A stretch of DNA of 64,000 nucleotides from Alphaproteobacteria bacterium (GCA_020632955.1 JACKEO010000004.1:293704-357703), one strand, 5' to 3'. Counted from the first letter of the stretch, positions 48,578-59,824 are shown. A program made the numbers and translations. Notes: generated by a model from the sequence alone, not told the origin.

Positions 48578-49846
48578 GTGCGAGCCCCCTTGAGCCGCAG
48601 CCTCACCGTCGAGCAGACCACCTACAGTCCGCTCCTCCGCGTGCTCAACGCCGCCTGCGGCGTGGCCGAGCGGCTCGATCTGCCCTTCACGCACGTGGGC
48701 GAGGAGGTCTTCCTCGATCTCGCGCGCCGCCAGACGGGGCTGTCGGACTTCGGCGATCCCGGCTTCCTCGAGGGCATGCGCCACCTGCTCGACAACGTGG
48801 AGGAGCTGGGGATGACGCCGCTGGCGCGGCAGGTCCTCCGGGGCACCTTCCTCCAGGGCCTGCGCAACCGCCTGCGCTACCAGGAGCACGTGCGGAAGCA
48901 CCCCGACGTGCTGACGCAGCGGGTGGACCGGCCGATCTTCGTGCTGGGCTTCCCCCGCAGCGGCACCACGCTCATCCAGAACCTCCTGGCACTGCACGAC
49001 CGTCGGCGCGGCATCCCCTTCTGGGAGCTCTACACGCCGGTGCCCACCAGCGCCGACCCGGTGCGCGACGAGCGCGAGCGTCGCAGGGCGGCGGCGCGCA
49101 CCATCAGCGTCGCCCACCTCGTGGCCCCCGAGCAGCGTGAGGTCCACGACATCCGCGTCGATACGCTCGAGGAGTGCTGGTACCTCTTCTGGAACAGCAT
49201 GCAGGTGCTGAACTGGGACATCCAGACGGGCCTGCACAGCTACGGGCGCTGGCTCCTCGACCACGACATGACGGGCGCCTACCGCGAGTACAAGGGCTGG
49301 CTGCAGCTCTTCCAGCACCGGGACCCGGTCGACAACCTCGTGCTGAAGTGCCCGGAGCACCTCTGGTTCATCGACGACCTGCTGACCGTCTTCCCCGACG
49401 CCTGCATCATCTGGACCCACCGCGACCCCGTCGACTCGGTGGCCTCCTACTGCTCGATGATGTCGCTCACGCGCCGCCTGATCTACGGGGCCTTCGAGCC
49501 CAAGGCGATGGGTCCGTACGTGGGCGACCGCTTCCTCGACGGCGTGCAGCGCGCGATGGCGGCCCGTGACGCCTGGGGCGACGAGCGCACCTTCTTCGAC
49601 GTGGGCTTCCACGAGCTGGTCCGCGACCCGGAGGACGTGCTGCGCCGCGCCTGCACGCACTTCGATCTGCCCTGGTGCGAGGACTACCCGGCGCGCATCG
49701 CGGCATGGCAGGACAGCGACCGCGAGGACAAGCGCGGACGGCATCGGTACACCACGGAGGCCTTCGGCGTGCGGGCCGAGACGGTGCACGAGCAGTTCGC
49801 TCCCTACATCCGAAGGTTCGACATCGAGCTGGGCGACCCGGAGTAG
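48578..49846 (+). CDS. Sulfotransferase family protein
   Basis: A PAPS-dependent sulfotransferase of about 422 aa. The 5'-phosphosulfate loop is IFVLGFPRSGTTLIQNLL, and the 3'-phosphate-binding segment is WTHRDPVDSVASYCSM. The N-terminal RQTGLSDFGDPGFLEGMRHL is typical of the large bacterial sulfotransferase group. It would sulfate a lipid, sugar or small molecule, and is notable beside the three sulfatases at the left end, though 42 kb away. The start is unsure: GTG at 48518, GTG at 48578 and TTG at 48590 are in frame and none has a clear ribosome site; the middle one was taken because family proteins have about 40 residues before the first conserved block. Confidence 0.88.
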   Translation: MRAPLSRSLTVEQTTYSPLLRVLNAACGVAERLDLPFTHVGEEVFLDLARRQTGLSDFGDPGFLEGMRHLLDNVEELGMTPLARQVLRGTFLQGLRNRLRYQEHVRKHPDVLTQRVDRPIFVLGFPRSGTTLIQNLLALHDRRRGIPFWELYTPVPTSADPVRDERERRRAAARTISVAHLVAPEQREVHDIRVDTLEECWYLFWNSMQVLNWDIQTGLHSYGRWLLDHDMTGAYREYKGWLQLFQHRDPVDNLVLKCPEHLWFIDDLLTVFPDACIIWTHRDPVDSVASYCSMMSLTRRLIYGAFEPKAMGPYVGDRFLDGVQRAMAARDAWGDERTFFDVGFHELVRDPEDVLRRACTHFDLPWCEDYPARIAAWQDSDREDKRGRHRYTTEAFGVRAETVHEQFAPYIRRFDIELGDPE

Positions 49847-49996
49847 GGCGCCCGGCCGAGGCGATCCCCGGATCCACCCGCAAGCGGCAATCGTCGTGAA
49901 GCGGTACCCGGTCTGGACGATTCCACACACGCCACGACGCTCGGGCGCGTCGGGGCGTACAATGCCCCCTCGACCCCCGCGAGGTCTCCCCCCCGG

Positions 49997-51217
49997 ATGT
50001 CCGCTCGCCATGCCAGCTCGGACCCGCTGTTCTCGGCCCTGACCGACGACGGCCTGGGTCCTCCGTCCTCGCGCACGCGATCCACGCCGGACATCGCGCC
50101 GCCGCTGCTGCTCGAGCCGATCCCGCCCCCGGTGGTCACCACGCCCGCCTCCAAGGAGGCCTTCGAGCCCGAGGACACCGACGATCTCGGCCCGGGCACC
50201 GATCCCTACGCCTGGGCCTCCAGCGCCGCGAGCGCGATGGAGCGCGAGGGCCGGGTCTTCGACACCGACGCCTTCGAGGTGCCGGCCGCGCCGACGCCCG
50301 ACCCCGGGTCCTTCGACTCCGGGAAGTTCCAGAGCCCCGCCCCCACACCGCAGCCGGTGCCCGCGCCCGCTCCCACGCCTGCAGGGCATGCACGGCCCGC
50401 GCGTGGCCCCCTCCGGGCACCCACCGGCGCGCCGCCGGTGCGTCAGACGCCGCCCCCCATCCCCGCCGAGCTGCGCCGCCCGCCCCGGCGGCCTCGCGGA
50501 CCCGGCGCCACGGCCCCCACCGCCCCCGACCTCACCCCGGCCGGCATGTCCTGGGGCGTGCTGGGCACCATCGCCGCCGTGGGCGCCTTCGTCGTGGTGC
50601 TGCTGATCCTCGTGGTGGTCTTCCGCCCGCAGGAGGAGCCGCTGCGGGCGCTGCAGCCGGTGGCGCCCGAGCTCGAGGCCCTCGTGGCCGAGGAGCCTGA
50701 TCTGCCGTTCGCGCGCCCGCCCGAGAACCTGCCCGTGGCGCCCGGCCAGCGCTCCGGCTTCCGGGCCACCCCCCGCACCGCCGACGCGGCCACCACCGCC
50801 GAGGTGCGGGTGCGCACCACGCCCGCGGGCGCCTATGTGCGCATCGACGGCCGACGCATCGGGCCCTCGCCGGCCACCGTGAGCCTCGCACCCGGCACCC
50901 ACGTGGTGGAGCTCACCCTCGCCGGCCACGACCCCGTCGAGCAGCAGCTCGTGGTGGGTCGCGAGCCGGTGGGTCTCGACGTGCAGCTCCAGAAGCAGGG
51001 CACGCCGGGCCACGCCCGCGTGGTGGCCAAGGGCTGGGAGGGCTCCCGCCTCATCGTCGACGGTCGCGTGGCCGGCATGCTGCCCGTGGTGCTCGAGCTC
51101 GAGCCGGGCCGCCACCGCTTCGTCGTCGACTTCGGCACCCGCCAGATCGAGTTCGAGCGCGCCGTCCGCTTCCCGTCACAGGGCATCGTCGACGTGGACC
51201 TGCTCAGCCCGCCGTGA
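49997..51217 (+). CDS. PEGA-domain membrane protein
   Basis: A 406-aa protein. Residues 1-180 are a disordered Pro/Ala-rich cytoplasmic part (SPAPTPQPVPAPAPTP). One membrane helix follows (GVLGTIAAVGAFVVVLLILV, about 190-210), then a linker and a C-terminal region with two PEGA domains: EVRVRTTPAGAYVRIDGRRI with GPSPATVSLAPGTHVVEL, and ARVVAKGWEGSRLIVDGRVA with LELEPGRHRFVVDFG. PEGA domains act in surface or envelope interactions. This layout resembles the C-terminal part of myxobacterial Ser/Thr kinases but the kinase domain is absent. A TACAAT at 49958-49963 is a candidate -10 element. Confidence 0.85.
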   Translation: MSARHASSDPLFSALTDDGLGPPSSRTRSTPDIAPPLLLEPIPPPVVTTPASKEAFEPEDTDDLGPGTDPYAWASSAASAMEREGRVFDTDAFEVPAAPTPDPGSFDSGKFQSPAPTPQPVPAPAPTPAGHARPARGPLRAPTGAPPVRQTPPPIPAELRRPPRRPRGPGATAPTAPDLTPAGMSWGVLGTIAAVGAFVVVLLILVVVFRPQEEPLRALQPVAPELEALVAEEPDLPFARPPENLPVAPGQRSGFRATPRTADAATTAEVRVRTTPAGAYVRIDGRRIGPSPATVSLAPGTHVVELTLAGHDPVEQQLVVGREPVGLDVQLQKQGTPGHARVVAKGWEGSRLIVDGRVAGMLPVVLELEPGRHRFVVDFGTRQIEFERAVRFPSQGIVDVDLLSPP

Positions 51218-51262
51218 CCCCACGGGCACGGCGGTGGCGGCCGGGCCCGCCAGGCGCCGCCG

Positions 51263-53467
<2,205 letters not shown>

Positions 53468-53590
53468 GTCGCACCCCTTTCGAACACGATCGGTCGTAAC
53501 GTCCGTCCCGGCGCTGCACACCTTCGCTGACGCTCCGGGACGGGGCTCTTGCAACATCGGCACAACCGGCGTCCACGCGAGGATTCCGGC

Positions 53591-54148
53591 ATGAGACGCA
53601 CCGCTCGTCGGGTCGACCCCGCCTACCTGCGCCGGCTGGCCCTCTGGTACCTGGAGCGCTGGGAGGGCTCCCGCGACACGGTGCGCCGCACCCTCGTCAA
53701 GCGGGTGGATCGCGCCGTGGCCGCCCACGCGCAGGACCGCGCCGAGCTGCTCCGCCAGGTGGAGGGGGTGCTCGACGCCCTGGAGGCCGAGGGCCTCGTG
53801 GACGACGCCCGCTTCGCCCAGGCCCTCGTCGCCCGGCTCCGCGCACGCGGCGGCTCGACCCGGCGAATCCGCGCCGCCCTGGCGCTCAAGGGCATCGCCC
53901 CCGACGTGGCCGCCGCGGCGCTGGACGAGGGGGACACGCCAGGCCCGTCCGACGAGCGCCTCGCGGCGATCCGGTACGCACGACGCCGACGCTTCGGTCC
54001 GTGGCGCCGCGTGGACGCCGACGCCGACAAGCTCCGCAAGGAGCTGGCGTCCATGGCCCGCGCGGGCTTCGGCTACCCGGTCGCGCGCGCGATCCTCGAC
54101 GCAGAGGACGCGCACGCGCTGGAGGACGAGCTGCCCATCGGCTGGTGA
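53591..54148 (+). CDS. recX: RecX-family regulatory protein
   Basis: A 185-aa helical protein with the RecX pattern of three repeated three-helix units. These show as AYLRRLALWYLERWEGSRDT, VLDALEAEGLVDDARFAQAL and ARAGFGYPVARAILD, plus RGGSTRRIRAALALKGIAPD. RecX inhibits RecA filament growth. It is basic, as expected for a RecA/DNA-binding modulator. The ATG at 53591 starts a short basic N-terminus; an upstream in-frame ATG exists at 53549. recA, its usual neighbour, is not in the window. The stop lies 3 bases from the stop of the convergent mltG. Confidence 0.88.
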   Translation: MRRTARRVDPAYLRRLALWYLERWEGSRDTVRRTLVKRVDRAVAAHAQDRAELLRQVEGVLDALEAEGLVDDARFAQALVARLRARGGSTRRIRAALALKGIAPDVAAAALDEGDTPGPSDERLAAIRYARRRRFGPWRRVDADADKLRKELASMARAGFGYPVARAILDAEDAHALEDELPIGW

Positions 54149-54151
54149 GGC

Positions 54152-55105
54152 TCAGTAGACGTCGTAGGTGCGCCGGTTCGCGTCGTGGTGGGCGGCGTCG
54201 CGCCCCCCGTGGAAGACGCCCTGCCCGTCGTGCAGGTAGTACCAGAACTCCGAGGCCACCGGGCGCGCGGCGGCAGCGAGGCTGGCCAGGCCGGGGTTGC
54301 TGATGGGCGTGGGCGGCAGGCCCTGGCGCAGGCGGGTGTTGAAGGGGTCGTCGGGGTCGCGCAGGCGCACCAGGAAGGCGCGCCGGTCGGTGGGGTCCAC
54401 CAGGCCGTAGCGGCTGGTGGCGTCCACGCCGAGCTTCCAGCCCGCGTCGAGCCGCTTCCACAGGATGCCCGCCACCACAGGACGCTGGGCCGGGGTGGGC
54501 TCCTCGCGCTCGATCATCGAGGCCATGGTCACCAGCGCGTGCACCGATCGCTCCTGGCCCTCGAGCAGCGGCAGCGCGCGCGCCTGGAAGGTCTCGAGCT
54601 GGCGCCGCACGAGGTCGGCCGGATCGAAGCGATCGGGGAGCACCCCGTAGGTCTCGGGGAAGAGGTAGCCCTCGAGGGTGTCGGCGGGGACGGGGAAGGG
54701 GGGCGGCACCGCGGCCGGCGTGGCCACCGCGACGTACGCCCCCGCCTCGATCCAGCCCTTCGCCACCAGCGCGGCGTCGATGTCGACCACCCGCCAGCCC
54801 TCCACCACCGTGAAGGGCACGTCCTCGGGCAGCGGCGGGCCGCAGAGCTCGGCGAGCAGCTCCCGCATCGACAGGCTCCGACGCACCTCGTGGCGTCCCG
54901 CCTTGATGCAGCCGGCGTCGGTGGAGCGGAGGAACCAGCGCCAGGCGAAGCTGCTGGGGACGAGCCCGTCGGCCTCGAGGCGATCGGTGAGGCGCGTGGC
55001 CGTGGACCCGGGCGCCACCTCGAGCTCGAAGGGCGCGTCGTCGCCGGGCACCACCGGGGCGTCGGCGTCCACGCACGCCAGGAGCAGGGTCAGCAGCCAG
55101 CCCAT
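54152..55105 (-). CDS. mltG: Endolytic transglycosylase MltG, predicted lipoprotein
   Basis: A 317-aa lytic transglycosylase that cuts nascent glycan strands. Family motifs are FTVVEGWRVVDIDAALV, LEGYLFPETYGV, VTMASMIEREEPT (catalytic Glu region), GILWKRLDAGWKLGVDATSR and FNTRLRQGLPPTPISNPGL. Unlike E. coli MltG, which has a membrane helix, this one starts MGWLLTLLLACVDADAP, a short signal peptide with lipobox LLAC, so it should be lipid-anchored. Asp at +3 after the Cys leaves the sorting (inner or outer membrane) open. AGG precedes the ATG. No cell-wall neighbours. Confidence 0.92.
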   Translation of the reverse strand: MGWLLTLLLACVDADAPVVPGDDAPFELEVAPGSTATRLTDRLEADGLVPSSFAWRWFLRSTDAGCIKAGRHEVRRSLSMRELLAELCGPPLPEDVPFTVVEGWRVVDIDAALVAKGWIEAGAYVAVATPAAVPPPFPVPADTLEGYLFPETYGVLPDRFDPADLVRRQLETFQARALPLLEGQERSVHALVTMASMIEREEPTPAQRPVVAGILWKRLDAGWKLGVDATSRYGLVDPTDRRAFLVRLRDPDDPFNTRLRQGLPPTPISNPGLASLAAAARPVASEFWYYLHDGQGVFHGGRDAAHHDANRRTYDVY

Positions 55106-55198
55106 CGGCCCTCCGGAGACGCGGCCTATCCGCTCCCTCCGGGGTCCACCCGCACGTCTGCACCCGCCGCCGGTTAGACCCCGCGGCCCGGAGCGCCG

Positions 55199-56284
55199 GT
55201 GACCACGACCCTCCATCCCCCCAGCGCACACAGCCGCCCCACGCGCGGCCCGCGCGATGCCGTGCGCTGGCGCTGGGACGACGTGCACCTGCTGGGCACC
55301 GGCGTGGTCGTGCCCGAGGAGGAGCGCACCACCGCCCAGCTCGAGGAGCGCCTCGCCCCCCTGTACCGGCGGCTCGGCTTCCGCCCGGGCTGGGTGGAGG
55401 CCGTCACGGGCATCGCGTCCCGCAGGCTGTGGCCCGAGGGCACGAGCTACCTCGACGGCGCCGTGGCCGCGGCCGAGGAGGCGCTGCAGGAGGCCGGTCT
55501 GGCGGCGCAGGACCTGCAGGCCATCGTGAGCTGCTCGGTGTACCGCCACCGCCTCGAGCCCTCCCTCGCGTCGGAGCTCCAGGGCCGCCTCGGCATCGGC
55601 CACCACGCCGTGAACTTCGACCTGTCCAACGCCTGCCTCGGCTTCCTGAGCGGCATGGCCACGGTCGCGAACATGATCGCGCTCGGGCAGATCGAGGTCG
55701 GCCTCGTCGTGTCGGCGGAGGACGCCTCGCCCGTGCTGGAGTCCACGCTGCAGCGCCTGGCCTCGCCCACGGCCGACATCCACGCCTTCAAGGACAACCT
55801 CGCCACGCTCACCCTGGGCAGCGCGGCCACCGCGGTGGTGCTCGCCTCGGGCACCGCCGTGCGGCGCGGCCACCAGCTGCTCGGCGGCACGGTGCACGCC
55901 GCGGCCGAGCACCACGGCCTCTGTCGCGGCGACGCCGGCGGCATGGTCACCGACTCCGTGCAGCTGCTGCGCGAGGGCGTGTCGCTCGCCTCACGCACCT
56001 GGCTCGACTTCCGCTCGGTGCTCGGCTGGGGGCCCGGCGAGGTGGGTGCTGCGGCCATGCACCAGGTGGGCAAGGCCCACCACGAGGCCATCGTCCGCGC
56101 CCTCGGGGTGCCCGACGCCCGTGCCCCGCGCACCTTCCCCTGGCTCGGCAACGTGGGCTCCTGCGGCGTGCCCGCCACGGCCTTCCTCGCCGCCCGGCAG
56201 GGCCTCGTGGCCGAGGGCGACGCGCTCGCCCTGCTCGGCATCGGGAGCGGGCTCAACTGCGCCATGCTCGGAGTCCGCTGGTGA
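55199..56284 (+). CDS. oleA: OleA-like thiolase: head-to-head acyl-CoA condensation
   Basis: A 361-aa beta-ketoacyl synthase III-fold enzyme. The nucleophile is Cys146 in SNACLGF. Glu120 (in RLEPSLA), His288 (in MHQVGKAHH) and Asn318 (in GNVGSCG) are spaced 26, 142 and 172 residues from Cys exactly as the OleA residues Glu117, Cys143, His285 and Asn315 of Xanthomonas campestris (from memory), with a constant offset of 3. The Glu is diagnostic for OleA over FabH. It condenses two fatty acyl-CoAs to a beta-keto acid. GTG start at 55199; its stop overlaps oleB (GTGA), and oleD follows. Confidence 0.9.
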   Translation: MTTTLHPPSAHSRPTRGPRDAVRWRWDDVHLLGTGVVVPEEERTTAQLEERLAPLYRRLGFRPGWVEAVTGIASRRLWPEGTSYLDGAVAAAEEALQEAGLAAQDLQAIVSCSVYRHRLEPSLASELQGRLGIGHHAVNFDLSNACLGFLSGMATVANMIALGQIEVGLVVSAEDASPVLESTLQRLASPTADIHAFKDNLATLTLGSAATAVVLASGTAVRRGHQLLGGTVHAAAEHHGLCRGDAGGMVTDSVQLLREGVSLASRTWLDFRSVLGWGPGEVGAAAMHQVGKAHHEAIVRALGVPDARAPRTFPWLGNVGSCGVPATAFLAARQGLVAEGDALALLGIGSGLNCAMLGVRW

Positions 56285-57162
56285 ACGCACTGCCCTCGCA
56301 CCTCCGGGAGGCCTACCCCTGGGAGGGCACCTTCGTGGACGTCCCCGGCGGGCGCATGCACGTGCTCGACGTGGGTCCGCGGGATGCCCCCGTGCTCCTC
56401 GCGCTGCACGGCAACCCCACCTGGTCCTTCTACTGGCGCCGCCTGGTGGAGCACTTCTCGGGCACCTACCGCGTGGTGGTGCCCGACCACCTGGGCTGCG
56501 GCCTGTCCGACAAGCCGCAGGACTGGAGCTACCGGCTGGCCGACCACGTCGACAACGTGCTCGCCGTGGTCGACGCCCTGGGCCTGTCCGACGTCACCTT
56601 CGTGCTGCACGACTGGGGCGGGGCCATCGGCATGGGCGCGGCCACGAAGCGCCCGGGCCTCGCGCGCCGCTTCGTGGTCACGAACACGGGCGCCTGGCGC
56701 AGCCTGCGCATCCCGCCCAGCATCGCCACGGTGAAGATCCCGGTCTTCGGTCCGCTCGCCGTGCGCGGCCTGAACGGCTTCGCCCGCGTGGCCGCCTGGC
56801 GGGCCACGGCGAAGGGCCTCGGTCCCACCGCGCGCGAGGGCCTGCTCTTCCCCTACGACTCCTGGGACAGCCGCATCGCCACCCTGCGCTTCGTGCAGGA
56901 CATCCCGCTCGGCCCCCACCACCCCAGCTACACCGAGCTCGGCCGCATCGACGACGGCCTGGCCCAGCTCGCGGATCGGCCGATGCTGATCCTCTGGGGC
57001 GACGACGACTTCTGCTTCACGCCCGCCTTCCGCGCCGAGTGGACCCGTCGCTTCCCCGCGGCCGAGGTGCACGCCTGGCCGGATGTGGGGCACTACGTCA
57101 TGGAGGACGCCCCCGACCGGGTCCTCCCCCTCGTCGAGCGCTGGCTCGCGCGCACAGCGTGA
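56281..57162 (+). CDS. oleB: OleB-like alpha/beta hydrolase (beta-lactone decarboxylase)
   Basis: A 293-aa protein of the haloalkane-dehalogenase branch of the alpha/beta-hydrolase fold. It has the oxyanion segment LHGNPTWSFYWRRLV and nucleophile elbow VLHDWGGAIGMGAA (Asp about residue 111, not Ser). The acid/His end is VHAWPDVGHYVMEDAP. In the known olefin pathway OleB decarboxylates the beta-lactone made by OleC to the alkene. The Asp nucleophile and genomic coupling to oleA by a GTGA overlap make this the best name; a plain dehalogenase is the alternative. Confidence 0.87.
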   Translation: MNALPSHLREAYPWEGTFVDVPGGRMHVLDVGPRDAPVLLALHGNPTWSFYWRRLVEHFSGTYRVVVPDHLGCGLSDKPQDWSYRLADHVDNVLAVVDALGLSDVTFVLHDWGGAIGMGAATKRPGLARRFVVTNTGAWRSLRIPPSIATVKIPVFGPLAVRGLNGFARVAAWRATAKGLGPTAREGLLFPYDSWDSRIATLRFVQDIPLGPHHPSYTELGRIDDGLAQLADRPMLILWGDDDFCFTPAFRAEWTRRFPAAEVHAWPDVGHYVMEDAPDRVLPLVERWLARTA

Positions 57163-57184
57163 CCGGCGCCGTGCTGGAGGTTCC

Positions 57185-58189
57185 GTGCGCGCGCTGGTGA
57201 CCGGCGGTGGGGGCTACATCGGACGGCACGTCGTCCGGCAGCTCCTCGACCGCGGCGACGAGGTGGTGGTGCTGGGCCGTCGCGCCTACCCCGAGGTGGA
57301 GGCCTGGGGCGCCCGGGGCGTGCAGGCCGACCTCGCGCGCGACGAGCCGGACCTGCCGCGGCACCTCGAGGGCGTCGACGTGGTCTTCCACGTGGCCGCC
57401 CTGCCGCCCTACCACGCCCCCTACGCCGTCTTCGAGGCCACGAACGTGGGCGGCACGCGGCGCATCCTCGAGGCCTGCCGTCAGGCCGGCGTGCCCCGCC
57501 TGGTCTTCACGTCCACGCCGTCGGCCACCTTCGACGGCACCGACGCCTGCGGCATCACCGAGGCCGACGCGCCCTACCCCGAGCGCTTCCTCACGCCCTA
57601 CGCCGCCACGAAGGCCCACGCCGAGCAGCTGGTGCTCGCCGCGAACGGGCCCGGCCTGGCCACCACCGCCCTGCGCCCCCACCTCGTGTACGGGCCCGAC
57701 GAGCCCCACATGCTGCCCCGGGTGGCCCAGCGGAACCGGGCGGGGCGCCTCCGCGTGATCGGCGACGGCACGAACCGGGTGGGCCTCACCTACGTCGACA
57801 CCGCCGCCGCAGCCCACCTGCAGGCGGCCGACGCCCTCGCCGAGGGCAGCGCCAACGCCGGGAAGGCCTACTTCGTCACCGACGAGGAGCCCGTGGCGCT
57901 GTGGCCCTGGCTCGACCGCTTCCTCACCGGCGTGGGCGAGCCGCCGATCCGCGGCCGCATCGGCCTGGGGCCGGCCCGCGCCGTGGGGGCGGTGTGCGAG
58001 GCGCTGTGGGCCGTGCTGCCCCTGGGCGGCGAGCCCCCCATGACCCGCTTCGTGGCCACCAACCTCGCCACCTCGCACTGGTACGACCTGTCGGGCGCGC
58101 GCACCGACTTCGGCTTCACGCCCGTGGTGGGCGGCGACGAGGGCCTGGAGCGCACCATCGCCTGGTTCCGGGCGCACCCCATCCCGTAG
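57185..58189 (+). CDS. oleD: OleD-like NAD(P)-dependent reductase
   Basis: A 334-aa extended short-chain dehydrogenase. The cofactor loop is TGGGGYIGRHVVRQL, and the catalytic Tyr139/Lys143 pair is in TPYAATKAHAEQ. GTNRVGLTYVDTAAAAHLQA, as in 3-beta-HSD/OleD proteins, and the C-terminal HWYDLSGARTDFGFTP are also typical. OleD reduces the beta-keto acid from OleA to a beta-hydroxy acid. GTG start at 57185, 8 bases after GGAGG; 22 bases follow the oleB stop. OleC, the ATP-dependent beta-lactone synthetase needed between OleD and OleB, is not encoded in this window. A palindromic hairpin follows at 58208. Confidence 0.9.
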   Translation: MRALVTGGGGYIGRHVVRQLLDRGDEVVVLGRRAYPEVEAWGARGVQADLARDEPDLPRHLEGVDVVFHVAALPPYHAPYAVFEATNVGGTRRILEACRQAGVPRLVFTSTPSATFDGTDACGITEADAPYPERFLTPYAATKAHAEQLVLAANGPGLATTALRPHLVYGPDEPHMLPRVAQRNRAGRLRVIGDGTNRVGLTYVDTAAAAHLQAADALAEGSANAGKAYFVTDEEPVALWPWLDRFLTGVGEPPIRGRIGLGPARAVGAVCEALWAVLPLGGEPPMTRFVATNLATSHWYDLSGARTDFGFTPVVGGDEGLERTIAWFRAHPIP

Positions 58190-58207
58190 GCGCGCCTCGC
58201 ACGCGGC

Positions 58208-58225
58208 CGCGACACCCGTGTCGCG
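58208..58225. terminator. Perfect palindromic hairpin after oleD
   Basis: CGCGACAC-CC-GTGTCGCG: 8 base pairs with a 2-base spacer, 19 bases after the oleD stop. It could end transcription of oleABD or be an operator for the next gene, whose start is 130 bases on. Confidence 0.4.
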
Positions 58226-58354
58226 ATCCGGGAGCCCACGTGGAGGCGCCCGGGGCGAGGACGCCGTCGCCGCGCGATCCTCCGCGGGTCGGCACGCCCC
58301 GTGCTTGCCCCCCCGGTCCGCCGTGTGATGTGCACGGAGGAACCCGGAGCCTCA

Positions 58355-59011
58355 GTGGTCCGACCCGGCCCTCGCGTCGCCTCCCTCGTCGGCGGCCCTC
58401 GCCTCCTGCTTGCCTGCGTGCTCTGCGCGTCGGGCTGCCTGGCGATCCCCGACCTGCTGTCGGGGGCCGACGGCGACGCGAGCCCCGACGATGCCACCGG
58501 CGACGATCGGGACGTCAGCGCCGACACCTTCGTCACCGGCGATCCCGTGTGGGGCGTGGGCGGCGAGCTCGCGCTGTCGAACGGCGCCGTGGCCATCGCC
58601 ACGTCGTCGCTGCAGCTCGCCACCCGGGGCGTGTCGTGCGACGTGCGCGCGCAGATCGCCCGGGTGACCCCCATCGCCCTGTCGGTGGAGCGGCCCGACC
58701 TGCTCCAGCTCTGGCGCTTCGATGTCACCCTCGACGACGCCGCCAGCTGCACCTGGCTCGGGCCCACCACCTTCGTCCTGGGGCTCGGGCCCACCGATGC
58801 GGCCCTGCGCCCCGGCGCGGCCCGTGCGGGCCTGGAGGCCGACCGCGGGTACGCCCTGCTGCTGGGACCCGTGGACCAGGACCCGCTGCTGGTGGGCCTG
58901 GCGGGCACCGCGGCCCAGCTCGACGGCACCGAGCAGCCCGTGATCTCCACGCCCCTGCCCGACGGCGTGTACCAGCTGGTCACCCTGCACGGCCTGCCCG
59001 TGGACCGCTGA
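58355..59011 (+). CDS. Hypothetical lipoprotein
   Basis: A lipoprotein of 218 aa with lipobox LCASGC and an Asp-rich linker (ADGDASPDDATGDDRD). The mature domain, about 170 residues, is beta-rich: ELALSNGAVAIATSSLQLA, WRFDVTLDDAASCTWLGPTT, RGYALLLGPVDQDPLL. Two cysteines, in GVSCDV and ASCTWL, may pair. GTG at 58355 was chosen because GGAG lies 5 bases upstream and the signal peptide fits; longer in-frame starts at 58301 and 58328 exist. Three bases separate it from the BtpA-family gene, so they are one operon. No function is recognised. Confidence 0.72.
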   Translation: MVRPGPRVASLVGGPRLLLACVLCASGCLAIPDLLSGADGDASPDDATGDDRDVSADTFVTGDPVWGVGGELALSNGAVAIATSSLQLATRGVSCDVRAQIARVTPIALSVERPDLLQLWRFDVTLDDAASCTWLGPTTFVLGLGPTDAALRPGAARAGLEADRGYALLLGPVDQDPLLVGLAGTAAQLDGTEQPVISTPLPDGVYQLVTLHGLPVDR

Positions 59012-59014
59012 GGC

Positions 59015-59824
59015 ATGGAGCTGCGGCGACCTGCGCGCGGCGGGGTGCACCTGGTGGGTGTGATCCACCTGCCGCCCCTGCCGGGTGCGCCGCGCACGGG
59101 GCCCGGCATGGACGCCGTGATCGCCCGCGCGGTGGCCGACGCGCGCACGCTGCAGGAGGCCGGCGCCCACGGCGCGATCGTGGAGAACCTGGGGGACGCG
59201 CCCTTCGCCGCGACGCAGGTGGAGCCCGTGACCGTGGCCGCGCTCACCGCGGTGGCCCTGGCCGTGCGCGCGGCCGCGCCGGGCCTGGCCCTCGGGGTGA
59301 ACGTGCTGCGCAACGACGCCCTGGCTGCGCTGGGCATCGCCGCCGTGGTGGACGCGGCCTTCGTGCGGGTGAACGTGTGGACCGGCGTGATGGCCACCGA
59401 TCAGGGGCTGGTGACCGGCAGCGCGCGCGAGGCCCTGCAGCTGCGCCAGCGGCTGGGCACGGCGACGCCGGTGCTGGCCGACGTGCTCGTGAAGCACGCG
59501 AGCCCCCTGGGCACGCCCGACCTGGCCGACGTGGCCCGCGACACCTGGCACCGTGGCGGCGCGGCGGGCCTCATCGTGAGCGGCACGGGCACGGGACGCC
59601 CCACCCGCCCCGAGGACGTGGCGCGGGTGCGGGAGGCCGTGCCCGACGCCCCGCTGTGGCTCGGCTCGGGCCTGACCCCGGACGGCGTGCCCGCCGTGGC
59701 CCCCTGGCTCGACGGCGCGATCGTGGGCACCTGGCTGCACCGCGACGGCGACCTCGACGCGCCGCTCGACGCGAACCGCGTGCGCACACTGCACGCGGCC
59801 CTGGACGCGGTCCCCGCGGCCTGA
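59015..59824 (+). CDS. BtpA/SgcQ-family protein
   Basis: A 269-aa TIM-barrel-like protein. Family features are VGVIHLPPLPGAPRTGP at the N-terminus, GAHGAIVENLGDAPFAATQV, LGVNVLRNDALAALGIA, VRVNVWTGVMATDQGLVTG and GTGTGRPTRPEDV with LGSGLTPDGV near the end. BtpA is known in cyanobacteria for photosystem I accumulation, but most homologues are in non-phototrophs with unknown, probably metabolic, roles. It is cytoplasmic. It follows the lipoprotein gene by 3 bases and ends just before a tandem-repeat and hairpin region. Confidence 0.93.
   Translation: MELRRPARGGVHLVGVIHLPPLPGAPRTGPGMDAVIARAVADARTLQEAGAHGAIVENLGDAPFAATQVEPVTVAALTAVALAVRAAAPGLALGVNVLRNDALAALGIAAVVDAAFVRVNVWTGVMATDQGLVTGSAREALQLRQRLGTATPVLADVLVKHASPLGTPDLADVARDTWHRGGAAGLIVSGTGTGRPTRPEDVARVREAVPDAPLWLGSGLTPDGVPAVAPWLDGAIVGTWLHRDGDLDAPLDANRVRTLHAALDAVPAA

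Noticed and set aside
55199..56284. FabH (beta-ketoacyl-ACP synthase III) of fatty acid synthesis
   Set aside because: The extra Glu 26 residues before the Cys and the linked oleB and oleD genes favour OleA.
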